From contig CAMAWD010000020.1 in NCBI GenBank assembly GCA_945861785.1, forward strand, positions 1-64,000: a stretch of DNA of 64,000 nt. The letters are read 5' to 3'. The notes below the pieces were generated by a model. That model was not told the origin of the DNA. It ran no database searches and was given only the letters and a program-made list of their open reading frames with translations. Below, piece by piece: positions 9,562 through 18,368 of the stretch; within the stretch, counting starts at the first letter, position 1, and every line of letters starts with the position of its first letter. Position numbers and translations under genes: made by a program. Source of the stretch: Rhodoferax sp. OV413. Its GTDB lineage: Bacteria; Pseudomonadota; Gammaproteobacteria; Burkholderiales; Burkholderiaceae_C.

Positions 9562-12500
9562 AAACCAGCCGGCGCCAGCCTACGAACACAACGGTCGTCC
9601 GGTGTCTGCCGAGGACTTCTATGTGATCGCCTGCGATCCCCGGCGCAGTGTGGCCGTCGAGGCGTGTGCCGGGGCTGGCAAGACCTGGATGCTGGTGTCG
9701 CGCATCGTGCGGGCGTTGCTCGAAGGCATGGACGCAGCCGAGCCGTTTGCGCGCGTGGCCCCGCACGAGATCCTCGCGATCACCTTCACCAAACGCGCGG
9801 CCAACGAGATGCGGGAAAGGCTCTACCAGTGGCTGCAGGAGTTTGCCGGTGCCAGCGAACAAAAACTGGCAGCCGAGCTGCGCATGCGAGGGGTGCGCGC
9901 GCCACAGGATGGCAAGACACTGCAGGTGTTGGGCCAGCAATTGGCAAAGCTGTACGGTCGGGTTCTGGAGACCGGGCGGCTGGTCCAGATCCGGACTTTC
10001 CACAGCTGGTTTGCGGCCTTGCTCAAGGCCGCGCCGCTGGCAGTCCTTCACAGGCTCGGCCTGCCGGTCAACTACGAACTCCTCGAGGACGACGTTGCGG
10101 CGACGGCGCTGGTGTGGCGGCGCTTCTACCAGGCGCTGGTGGACGACCCGGAGCGCCGGCAGGACTTCTTGGCGCTGGTGCGTGTGCACGGGCGTTCGCA
10201 GACCGAAAAAGCGCTTTCGATGGCGCTCGACAAACGCATCGAGTTTGCCTTGTCCGACGCGGCAGGCCTGGCCGAGGCATCCGTGCAATCTTTCGCGGAC
10301 TTTTTCCCCGAGCTGGCCGGTTATGCCGCACCTGCCGATGCCGTGTGTGATCCGCTCGCCCGCGCGCGCTGGTTGGCACGCGCGGCGTTGCTGGGCCGGG
10401 AGGCCAACAAGACACCGCAAAAGGCCGCCCAGGCGATCCTGGACGCTTTGGCCCGCGCTGACCAGATCGCAATGCCGGATGCGGCCACGGAAGCGCTCGC
10501 CGTGTTGCGCAAGGGCTTCTTCATAGCGGATGAAGACCGGCTGAACCAGAATCTGGTGAAGTTCGCACCCGCGCAGGAAGCCGCCCAGGAACTGGTCCGT
10601 TTGTGTGCAGCCACGCGGCAACACGAGGCCTGGTTGCACCAGCAACGCATGGTGCGCCTGAGCCGGGTGCTGATCGGCCAATACGCGGCGCTCAAGCGGG
10701 AACGGGGCTGGGTCGACATGACCGACGTCGAACGCGCTGCGTTGACACTGTTGTCCGACCCGGTGCTCTCGGGCTGGGTCCAGGAGCGGCTGGACGTGCG
10801 GGTGCGCCACCTGCTGATCGACGAGTTCCAGGACACCAATCCGCTGCAGTGGCAGGCCTTGTCGTCCTGGCTGGGCAGTTACGCCGGGGCGCGCGGCACT
10901 GCGCCCAGCGTGTTCATCGTGGGCGATCCCAAGCAGAGCATTTACCGGTTCCGGCGTGCGGAGCCCCAGGTTTTCAGGGCCGCCCAGGTGTTCGTCACGA
11001 CCGTGCTCGGTGGCGATCGCCTGAGCTGCGACCATACCCGGCGCAATGCCAGGAGTGTGATCGCCACTGTCAATGCGACGATGACAGCGCCAGGCACCGT
11101 GGAGGATTTCGACGGATTCCGCGCACACACCACGGATTCGGTCGCGAGCGGCATGGTGGCCTCGTTGCCACCGATTGCGCGCGGTTCAACGCGTGATGAC
11201 GGGACGTCTGAAGGCGGGCCACCGGTGGCGGGCGCCACCTGGCGTGACAGCCTGACCATGCCCCGCGAAGTGGCCGAGGAGACGCTGCGTACGCGCGAGG
11301 CGCGCCAGGTCGCGCGGTGGATCGCATCGCGGGTTCACGCTGGGGCCGCGCCGCGCGACGTGATGGTTCTTTCGCGCCGGCGCGCCGGCCTGCTCCCGGT
11401 GCAGGTCGAACTGCGCGCGCTGGGTGTTGCCGCGCAGATCGGCGAGAAGACTGCGCTGATCGACTGCTGCGAAGTGCAGGACATGGTGGCCCTGCTGGAC
11501 GTGCTGGTGTCGCACCAGCATGACCTGTCTTTGGCGCGGGTGCTGAAATGCCCCTTGTTCGGGCTCGACGACACCGCCCTGTTGCGACTGGCGCTGCTGG
11601 ACCCGACCCGCAAGACAGCCTGGTTCGACCTGCTGCAGCGCAGCTGGCCGCTCACCGATCCGCTGGGCGAGGTCGGGCCGGTGCTCTTGCGCTGGTGTGG
11701 CTGGGTGCGTGCCTTGCCGCCGCATGACGCGCTGCAGGCGATCTACAGCGACGGCGATGTGCTGGCCCGTTACGCGGTGGCGGCGCCTGTCACACAGCGC
11801 CCGGCAGTCCTGGCCAACCTGCGTGTTTTGCTCGAGACAACTTTGCTGATTGGCGGTGGGCGTTACACCACGCCGTATGCGTTCGTGCGGGCGCTCAAGG
11901 CTGGTGGTGTGCAAGCGCCTGCGGCTCTGATCGACAACGCCGTGCGCCTGCTGACCATCCACGGCGCCAAGGGGCTCGAGGCCGAGGCGGTGGTGCTGCT
12001 CGACACCGATACCCCGCAGCGGGCGGCCGAGACCATGGGCGTGCTGGTGGATTGGCCCGGCCACGCCGCGCGCCCCGAACGGATGGTGTTCGTGGCGAGT
12101 GAACGCCGGCCGCCGGCGTGTGCGGTGGACCTGCTCGAAGTCGAATATTCACAACGCCGGCGCGAGGAACTCAACGCGCTGTACGTGGCGTTGACGCGCG
12201 CCCGCGACACCCTCATCGTTTCCTCCATCGAGCCCCACCGCGAAGCGCCGGGCAGTTGGTGGCGACGGCTGGGTGGAGTCGCGGACCGCCGGCTGAATCT
12301 GCCCGGCCCTGTGCCGGTGGCGCGTGTTGCAGATGTTGGCGTGGACGGCTGCATGGTGATGGAGTTGCTGCCGCTCGATGCCACGGAGCCTGGCCCGCCG
12401 AGCGCTGGCGCGGTGGCGCCAGGGGACGCCGACGAAGACACACCGCGGGCGCGATTGGGCAAGGCCATGCACCGCTTGCTGGAGTGGGGCGGGTTCGCGC

Positions 12501-12886
12501 CGGCGCAGGTCGACGCCGTGGCACGGGAATTTGCACTGACGGTGGAACAATCCCATGAGGCTGCCGCGATGGCCAAGCGGATTCTTGAAGGCGAAGGTGC
12601 CTGGTCCTGGGACGACCAACTGGTGGATTGGCAGGCAACCGAAGTAGACCTGGTCCATCAAGGCCTGTTCCTGCGGCTGGACCGGCTGGTGCATCGCCGC
12701 GAACCCGGGCAGTGGTGGGTGCTGGATTTCAAGTCCGCACGCAACCCCCAACTGCAGCCGGACCTGGTGGCGCAACTGCGGGCCTACCGGTCTGCGGTGC
12801 AGGTGATTTACCAGCAGGCCGTCGTGCGTGCCGCCTTTCTTGCCGCCGATGGTTCCATGATCGTCCTCGCGGATGATCCGCAATAG
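9554..12886 (+). CDS. UvrD/AddA-like helicase-exonuclease subunit
   Basis: Walker A (EACAGAGKTWMLVSRI), motif II (LLIDEFQDTNPLQWQAL), SF1 motifs, C-terminal nuclease (WWVLDFKSA); start ATG overlaps the end of the upstream gene. Confidence 0.9.
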   Translation: MPENQPAPAYEHNGRPVSAEDFYVIACDPRRSVAVEACAGAGKTWMLVSRIVRALLEGMDAAEPFARVAPHEILAITFTKRAANEMRERLYQWLQEFAGASEQKLAAELRMRGVRAPQDGKTLQVLGQQLAKLYGRVLETGRLVQIRTFHSWFAALLKAAPLAVLHRLGLPVNYELLEDDVAATALVWRRFYQALVDDPERRQDFLALVRVHGRSQTEKALSMALDKRIEFALSDAAGLAEASVQSFADFFPELAGYAAPADAVCDPLARARWLARAALLGREANKTPQKAAQAILDALARADQIAMPDAATEALAVLRKGFFIADEDRLNQNLVKFAPAQEAAQELVRLCAATRQHEAWLHQQRMVRLSRVLIGQYAALKRERGWVDMTDVERAALTLLSDPVLSGWVQERLDVRVRHLLIDEFQDTNPLQWQALSSWLGSYAGARGTAPSVFIVGDPKQSIYRFRRAEPQVFRAAQVFVTTVLGGDRLSCDHTRRNARSVIATVNATMTAPGTVEDFDGFRAHTTDSVASGMVASLPPIARGSTRDDGTSEGGPPVAGATWRDSLTMPREVAEETLRTREARQVARWIASRVHAGAAPRDVMVLSRRRAGLLPVQVELRALGVAAQIGEKTALIDCCEVQDMVALLDVLVSHQHDLSLARVLKCPLFGLDDTALLRLALLDPTRKTAWFDLLQRSWPLTDPLGEVGPVLLRWCGWVRALPPHDALQAIYSDGDVLARYAVAAPVTQRPAVLANLRVLLETTLLIGGGRYTTPYAFVRALKAGGVQAPAALIDNAVRLLTIHGAKGLEAEAVVLLDTDTPQRAAETMGVLVDWPGHAARPERMVFVASERRPPACAVDLLEVEYSQRRREELNALYVALTRARDTLIVSSIEPHREAPGSWWRRLGGVADRRLNLPGPVPVARVADVGVDGCMVMELLPLDATEPGPPSAGAVAPGDADEDTPRARLGKAMHRLLEWGGFAPAQVDAVAREFALTVEQSHEAAAMAKRILEGEGAWSWDDQLVDWQATEVDLVHQGLFLRLDRLVHRREPGQWWVLDFKSARNPQLQPDLVAQLRAYRSAVQVIYQQAVVRAAFLAADGSMIVLADDPQ

Positions 12887-12893
12887 GCAGACC

Positions 12894-14159
12894 ATGAAGA
12901 CAGCGATCGTGATCGGAGGTGGCCCTGCAGGCCTGATGGCCGCGCAAGAAATGTCCGCGGCAGGTGTGGAGGTGAACCTCTACGATGCCATGCCCTCGGT
13001 GGGACGCAAGTTTCTGTTGGCGGGCAAGGGCGGGCTGAACCTGACGCATTCTGAACCGGCTGGTGTGTTCAACGCGCGTTTCGGCCCGCGCCAGACCCAA
13101 CTCGCGGAGATGCTGCAAACTTTTGGCGCAGCGCAGGTCCGGGACTGGGCGCAGGGCCTGGGGGTGCCGACCTTCGTTGGAACGTCGGGCCGGGTATTTC
13201 CCTGCGACTTGAAAGCCGCCCCCTTGTTGCGCCACTGGCTGCACCGGTTGCGGCACCCGCAGGCAGGAGGCAAACCGGTCACCTTCCACATGCGCCACAA
13301 GTGGACCGGCTGGGGGCAGGGTGATGGCAGTCGCCCGTGCGTGCATTTCGCCGCGCCGCAGGGCACGGTGCAGGCGCAGGCGGATGTGCTGGTGCTCGCC
13401 CTGGGCGGCGGCAGTTGGAGCCGCCTGGGGTCCGACGGCGCCTGGGTGCCGGGCTTGCGCGAGCGCGGTGTGGACGTGGCGCCGCTGTTGCCCGCGAACT
13501 GCGGCTTCGATGTGCGCGGCGGATGGAGCACGCATTTCTCGGAGCGCTTTTCGGGTCAGCCATTCAAGTCGGTGGCGATTCGCTGGGCCGGGAGCCAGGA
13601 CGGCGCGCTGCTCGAGCGCAAGGGAGAGTTCGTCGCCACTGCCACCGGCCTCGAAGGCAGTCTTGTGTATGCCGCTTCGCGCTGGCTGCGCGAGGAGATA
13701 TCGCGGCTCGGCTCTGCCACGCTGTACCTGGACCTGCTCCCCGCGCTGTCTGCGCAGCGCGTGTTGTCGGAGGTGGCCCACCCGCGCGGGTCGCGCTCGC
13801 TGTCCAGCCACTTGAAGAGCCGTCTGGGCATTGATGGCATCAAAGCCGGCATCCTGCATGAACTGCTTGCCAAAGATGCAATGCACGATGCGACACAACT
13901 CGCCTTGGCGATCAAGTCACTGCCAATCACACTGGAACGCGCCCGGCCCATTGACGAGGCGATCAGCAGCGCCGGCGGCGTGCGGTTCGAAAGCCTGACT
14001 GCAGGCCTGATGGTGTCGGGCCTGCCGGGGGTGTTCTGTGCCGGGGAAATGCTCGACTGGGAGGCGCCCACGGGAGGTTATCTGCTGACCGCGTGCCTGG
14101 CGACCGGGCGTGCTGCCGGGTTGGGTGCGGTGGCCTTTGTGCAGGCCGAGGGTCGTTAG
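12894..14159 (+). CDS. NAD(P)/FAD-dependent oxidoreductase (HI0933/TIGR03862-like flavoprotein)
   Basis: N-terminal dinucleotide fold (TAIVIGGGPAGLMAAQEMSAAG), C-terminal GVFCAGEMLDWEAPTGGYLLTACLATGRAAG. Confidence 0.88.
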   Translation: MKTAIVIGGGPAGLMAAQEMSAAGVEVNLYDAMPSVGRKFLLAGKGGLNLTHSEPAGVFNARFGPRQTQLAEMLQTFGAAQVRDWAQGLGVPTFVGTSGRVFPCDLKAAPLLRHWLHRLRHPQAGGKPVTFHMRHKWTGWGQGDGSRPCVHFAAPQGTVQAQADVLVLALGGGSWSRLGSDGAWVPGLRERGVDVAPLLPANCGFDVRGGWSTHFSERFSGQPFKSVAIRWAGSQDGALLERKGEFVATATGLEGSLVYAASRWLREEISRLGSATLYLDLLPALSAQRVLSEVAHPRGSRSLSSHLKSRLGIDGIKAGILHELLAKDAMHDATQLALAIKSLPITLERARPIDEAISSAGGVRFESLTAGLMVSGLPGVFCAGEMLDWEAPTGGYLLTACLATGRAAGLGAVAFVQAEGR

Positions 14160-14251
14160 AATTTGATGCACTAAACTGGCTTGCCAAACAGAGGCTCTGC
14201 TTTATGTCCTGCGATTCGACGATACCTTCGCAATTGGGTCCGGTCGACACC

Positions 14252-14392
14252 ATGCCCACTTCGCTTGGCGCGCCGGCCAGCCCTGCGCGGCCGCGCAGGG
14301 TGGAACCGTCGAGGCCATGGGCCGGCATTGTGCTGGTTGCGGTGATCGGGATGGTGATCGTTTACCTGGTGAGCCTCGCCACCCGCGCTTGA
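14252..14392 (+). CDS. Putative small single-pass membrane protein (46 aa)
   Basis: MPTSLGAPASPARPRRVEPSRPWAGIVLVAVIGMVIVYLVSLATRA*; one strong hydrophobic segment; below the ORF-track cutoff from this start. Confidence 0.35.
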   Translation: MPTSLGAPASPARPRRVEPSRPWAGIVLVAVIGMVIVYLVSLATRA

Positions 14393-14545
14393 ATTGGCCT
14401 GGGCGGCAGACGGGGCTTCCTCGTTCGAGAGGAAGTCGTCGAGTTGGTTGAATTCTGCTTCTGTGAGCGGGGTGGTCATGCCGGGAATCTTGGCACTGAT
14501 GGCGGCCGGCGGATATGATTCGCACCAATGTAACGGAGATCCAAA

Positions 14546-14707
14546 ATGATCAAGAAAACTTTTCTGCTGCTACTTTCAACCCTGTTGTTGGTCTCCCTGT
14601 TTGGTGGGATTGCCGGTTGCAACACTATTCAAGGTGCCGGCAAGGACATTGAGGGGGCCGCCAAAGCGATCAGGGACGGGGCGATGGAGGTCAAGAAGAA
14701 GCTGTGA
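14546..14707 (+). CDS. Entericidin A/B family lipoprotein
   Basis: MIKKTFLLLLSTLLLVSLFGGIAGCNTIQGAGKDIEGAAKAIRDGAMEVKKKL*; lipobox GIAGC and NTIQGAGKDI motif; 53 aa, missing from ORF track. Confidence 0.85.
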   Translation: MIKKTFLLLLSTLLLVSLFGGIAGCNTIQGAGKDIEGAAKAIRDGAMEVKKKL

Positions 14708-14874
14708 GCCAGAACCACGGTCATCCCATTTCGAATCGGCGGCGGGCGCAGCCTCAGGCTTAGCGGTTTGCGAGTTCGGCGGGTGGTGAGGCGCTTGTTC
14801 ATGGCCGCGAGTGAGGCACTGGGGCTGGCGCGTGGATAGGGCGGGCGTACCCAAGGTTGGGTACGCAGTCGGAC

Positions 14875-15120
14875 TCAAACCGCCTTTTTGTGCGAGCCGT
14901 CGCAGAGAGGTGCCTTGCCGCTGCCTTTGCACCCGCAAAAATAAACGGTAGTGCTTTCATTGGCGGTGTACTTGACCGGGGTGAACTCACCCGCAGCTTT
15001 ATGCGAGCCATCGCAGTACGGCTGATTCTTGCTTTGCCCGCAAGAGCACCACCAGTAGTCTTTGCCAGCTTCGACTTTCACCGGGAACGGGGTATCGCTC
15101 GCGCGAACGGGATTGGTCAT
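14875..15120 (-). CDS. CDGSH-type iron-sulfur protein
   Basis: Two CDGSH motifs: WWCSCGQSKNQPYCDGSHK and YFCGCKGSGKAPLCDGSHK. Confidence 0.93.
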   Translation of the reverse strand: MTNPVRASDTPFPVKVEAGKDYWWCSCGQSKNQPYCDGSHKAAGEFTPVKYTANESTTVYFCGCKGSGKAPLCDGSHKKAV

Positions 15121-15154
15121 GGAGTATTCCTTTATTGTTGAGTTGGTCCCTATC

Positions 15155-15451
15155 ATGTCACGTCCCGGGAGCATGGGCGGATTGGTGGGGCCGTGGAACA
15201 ACTGGGTAGATAGAGCCACAGGGGAAGTGCATGAGTCCTACACGATGCTCACGATCAGCGCCGATGGCCACCCGCTGATGGGCCGCATGCACAAGCCCGA
15301 TCCGAAACTGCCGGCTGATCAACAGGACAAACGCAGCGTGATTTCAATAGAGTTCGGGGATGCTGATCGGTGGCTGGAGGGGAGGGTGAACGAAGCGCAG
15401 GAGTTACTGCGCGTGCCAGCGTTGGAGTTGTTTGATGCGGGGCCAGCATGA
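15155..15451 (+). pseudogene. SOS response-associated peptidase (SRAP/YedK) C-terminal remnant, N-terminus missing
   Basis: GPWNNWVDRATGEVHESYTMLTISADGHPLMGRMHKPDPKLPADQQDKRSVISIEF... matches the C-terminal half of SRAP; catalytic N-terminus (MCGR...) absent. Confidence 0.7.
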
Positions 15452-15899
15452 CTGGCTCGCACACCCAAAAATGTTCCTCGGCCCAGGGCTGTCGTTTCGC
15501 GGCGGTCCGTGATCTGATGTCGAGGCCCACCCACGGGCTCCTGGGCAAAATTTCCAGCTCCTGTGCTGCGTATTTCAACAGGGTCTTTACCCGGTTCAAT
15601 CGGTCACGGGCGGTTTTCGATGTGGTCGGCAACGTCTGCAACCAGGCGCGAAACGCGTCGCCTTGGGCACGAGCAATCAGGTGAATGGGCGGATTGCCTG
15701 TCTGGCCCTCGAATAGCATGGGCGCCCGGCCACATGCCGCCGCGGAGTCCTGGGTGAGCGGCCTGGACTTTACCCAGCGCTCGTATACGTCCCGGAGCAC
15801 GGCACTTGGCAACGGTGTAGGGGGCGGAGGGGGAATTGCCAGCAAATCGGTGGCATTGCCCGTTGGGCTGTAGCCGAGCAGCAACTGCGCGCGCCGCAC
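15452..15899 (-). pseudogene. Tyrosine recombinase (phage-type integrase) N-terminal remnant, catalytic domain missing
   Basis: ORF 15255..15899(-): ...RAQGDAFRAWLQTLPTTSKTARDRLNRVKTLLKYAAQELEILPRSPWVGLDIRSRTAAKRQPWAEEHF resembles an integrase core-binding domain; reading then runs antisense through the SRAP remnant. Confidence 0.55.
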
Positions 15900-15948
15900 G
15901 GTCCCTTGAGCAACAGCCTCCCGATGGCTTTTGCTTGAATTAGTTGAC

Positions 15949-16036
15949 GAGCCTTGACCCCGGCACTGGCTCCACAGTTAGGGCTGCTTGGTTCCCCACC
16001 TGACCCGGTTGGCCGCTTTACCATGCGGGAAGGCCC
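15949..16036 (-). ncRNA. ffs: 4.5S RNA / bacterial small SRP RNA
   Basis: Minus strand contains GGTCAGGTGGGGAACCAAGCAGCCCTAACTGTGGAGCCAGTGCCGGGGTC, the SRP RNA domain IV pattern; ends GGGCCTT/AAGGCTC pair; located upstream of dnaX. Confidence 0.85.
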
Positions 16037-16121
16037 GTCGGGGCGGATTGTACGTCGTGCTGTTTACCGCAATTCGGCTGCAGGGGCATTTCGGGGTCGG
16101 TGCACTCACTAGAATCGCCGG

Positions 16122-17912
16122 ATGTCCTATGTCGTGCTGGCCCGCAAGTACCGTCCGAAGAACTTCATGCAGATGGTCGGGCAGGAGCACGTCGTTCGGG
16201 CCTTGACCAACGCGCTGGATTCGCAGCGTTTGCACCACGCCTACCTGTTCACTGGCACCCGGGGCGTCGGCAAGACCACGGTCGCGCGCATTCTGGCCAA
16301 ATCGCTGAACTGCACTGGCGCGGATGGCGCTGGCGGCATTACGTCGGCGCCGTGCGGGGTGTGCCACTCCTGCGCCGACATCGACGCCGGCCGGTTCATC
16401 GATTACACCGAGCTCGACGCTGCCTCGAACCGGGGTATCGACGATGTGCAGACTCTCCTGGAACAGGCGGTCTACAAGCCTGTGCAGGGGCGTTTCAAGG
16501 TCTTCATGGTGGACGAGGTCCACATGCTCACCGGGCCGGCGTTCAACGCCATGCTCAAGACGCTCGAAGAACCCCCCGAGTACCTCAAGTTCGTTCTCGC
16601 CACGACGGATCCCCAAAAGGTGCCGGTGACCGTGTTGTCGCGCTGCCTGCAGTTCAACTTGCGGCCCATGGCACCAGAGACCATCTGCGAGCATCTCGGG
16701 AGCGTACTGCGAGACGAAGGCGTGGCGGCCGACATCGCGTCGTTGCGCCTGCTGGCCCGGGCTGCACGCGGGTCGATGCGCGACGCGTTGTCCTTGACTG
16801 ACCAGGCCATCGCCTTTGGCGCCGGTGCGCTGGTCGAGGCCACGGTGCACCAGATGCTGGGCAGCGTGGACCGCAGCTACGTATTCCGCCTGATCACCGC
16901 CCTCGCAGCGGGCGACGGCGCGGCCGTGGTCGCCATCACCGACGACCTTCGACTGCTGGGCCTCAACCCGGCGTCTACGCTGGAAGAGATGGGCCTGGTA
17001 TTGCAGCGCATGGCGGTGCTCCAGGTGGTGCCAGGCGCGGTCGACGAGACCGACCCGGAGTCTGGTGAAATGGCCCGGCTGGCGGCCTTGATGCCGGCCG
17101 ATGAGACCCAGCTTCTCTACAGCATGTGCCTGCACGGCCGTGGTGAACTGGGGCTGGCACCAGATGAATACGCCGCGCTGACCATGGTCCTGTTGCGTCT
17201 GTTGGCGTTCAAGCCCGCAGCTGCCGCCACGCGGCCGGCGGAAAAAAAAACTCTGATTGACGCTGCGCCGCGGGTTGCGGCGCCCACAATACGGCCCGCT
17301 GCGACGGCCACTGCACCCCGCCAGAGCCTGCCTCCAGGCCAGGTGTTGCCGGTTGTAGTGTCGAATCGCACTTTGCCGTCGGCCGGTGGCATGGCTGGCT
17401 CCGAGACGCCGGCCGCCAGGCCCGATGCCCAGCCGCAAACCCGGGTGCTGGCGGTGCCGGTGCGTGTGCAGGCCGACTCACGCTCCGAAGCCGCCGCCGG
17501 CCAGGGCGCCCAAGCGACGCTGATCCCGACAGAGGAGGGCGCGTTCTGGCATGCCACTGTGATTCAACTCGTCGGCGCAGACGCGATAACAGCGCTTGTG
17601 CGCGAACTGGCGCTGCAATCCCAACTCATCGCCCGCGATACCGACCAATGGTTGTTGCGGGTTGAGCGCGAGTCGCTCAACCAGCCCACCTCCCGGGACC
17701 GCCTGTCCCAGGCCTTGCAAGGCCTGGGGCACCAGGTGCGCCTGGTGGTTGAAATCGGGCGGGTGACAGACAGCCCAGCACGCCGAAATTCCGCAGCTGC
17801 AGCCGAACGGCAAATGGCCGCCGAACGGATCATTTTCGAAGATCCGTTGGTTCAGGCCATGGTGCGTGATTTTGGGGCGAAAATCGTGCCCGGAAGCATC
17901 AAGCCGCTCTAA
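16122..17912 (+). CDS. dnaX: DNA polymerase III subunits tau/gamma
   Basis: MSYVVLARKYRPKNFMQMVGQEHVVRAL...GTRGVGKTTVARILAKSLNC; zinc-binding Cys cluster; followed by ybaB-recR. Confidence 0.97.
   Translation: MSYVVLARKYRPKNFMQMVGQEHVVRALTNALDSQRLHHAYLFTGTRGVGKTTVARILAKSLNCTGADGAGGITSAPCGVCHSCADIDAGRFIDYTELDAASNRGIDDVQTLLEQAVYKPVQGRFKVFMVDEVHMLTGPAFNAMLKTLEEPPEYLKFVLATTDPQKVPVTVLSRCLQFNLRPMAPETICEHLGSVLRDEGVAADIASLRLLARAARGSMRDALSLTDQAIAFGAGALVEATVHQMLGSVDRSYVFRLITALAAGDGAAVVAITDDLRLLGLNPASTLEEMGLVLQRMAVLQVVPGAVDETDPESGEMARLAALMPADETQLLYSMCLHGRGELGLAPDEYAALTMVLLRLLAFKPAAAATRPAEKKTLIDAAPRVAAPTIRPAATATAPRQSLPPGQVLPVVVSNRTLPSAGGMAGSETPAARPDAQPQTRVLAVPVRVQADSRSEAAAGQGAQATLIPTEEGAFWHATVIQLVGADAITALVRELALQSQLIARDTDQWLLRVERESLNQPTSRDRLSQALQGLGHQVRLVVEIGRVTDSPARRNSAAAAERQMAAERIIFEDPLVQAMVRDFGAKIVPGSIKPL
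17241..17261 (+). promoter_or_regulatory. Candidate slippage/frameshift site producing short gamma DnaX
   Basis: gAAAAAAAAActctgattga: A9 run (17242-17250), with TGA stops immediately after in both alternative frames. Confidence 0.6.
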
Positions 17913-17989
17913 CGGGCAAGTGACCACTGCATGCCGTCGCGCAAGCGTCCCGGCCGACTCCAACGACCCACCAGACACAAAGGAAACAC

Positions 17990-18322
17990 ATGTTCAACAA
18001 AGGACAACTCGCTGGCCTCATGAAGCAGGCTCAGGCCATGCAGGACAACCTGAAGAAAGCCCAGGACGAACTCGCCAATGTCGAGGTGACCGGCGAGTCC
18101 GGCGCCGGGCTCGTCAAGGTGCTGATGACCTGCAAACACGATGTTCGCCGGGTCACGATCGATCCCAGCCTGTTGGCGGACGACAAGGAGCTGCTGGAGG
18201 ACCTGGTTGCAGCGGCCTTCAACGCGGCTGTACGCAAGGCCGAGGAGACATCCAGCGAGAAGATGGGCAAGCTGACCGCCGGCATGCCCGGTCTGCCTGG
18301 TGGCATGAAGTTCCCGTTCTGA
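17990..18322 (+). CDS. YbaB/EbfC family nucleoid-associated protein
   Basis: [44 protein letters not shown]...; between dnaX and recR. Confidence 0.95.
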   Translation: MFNKGQLAGLMKQAQAMQDNLKKAQDELANVEVTGESGAGLVKVLMTCKHDVRRVTIDPSLLADDKELLEDLVAAAFNAAVRKAEETSSEKMGKLTAGMPGLPGGMKFPF

Positions 18323-18368
18323 TGCCGGCCGGCATTCGCTGATCCGCGGCGCAGGCCCCCATCCCCGC

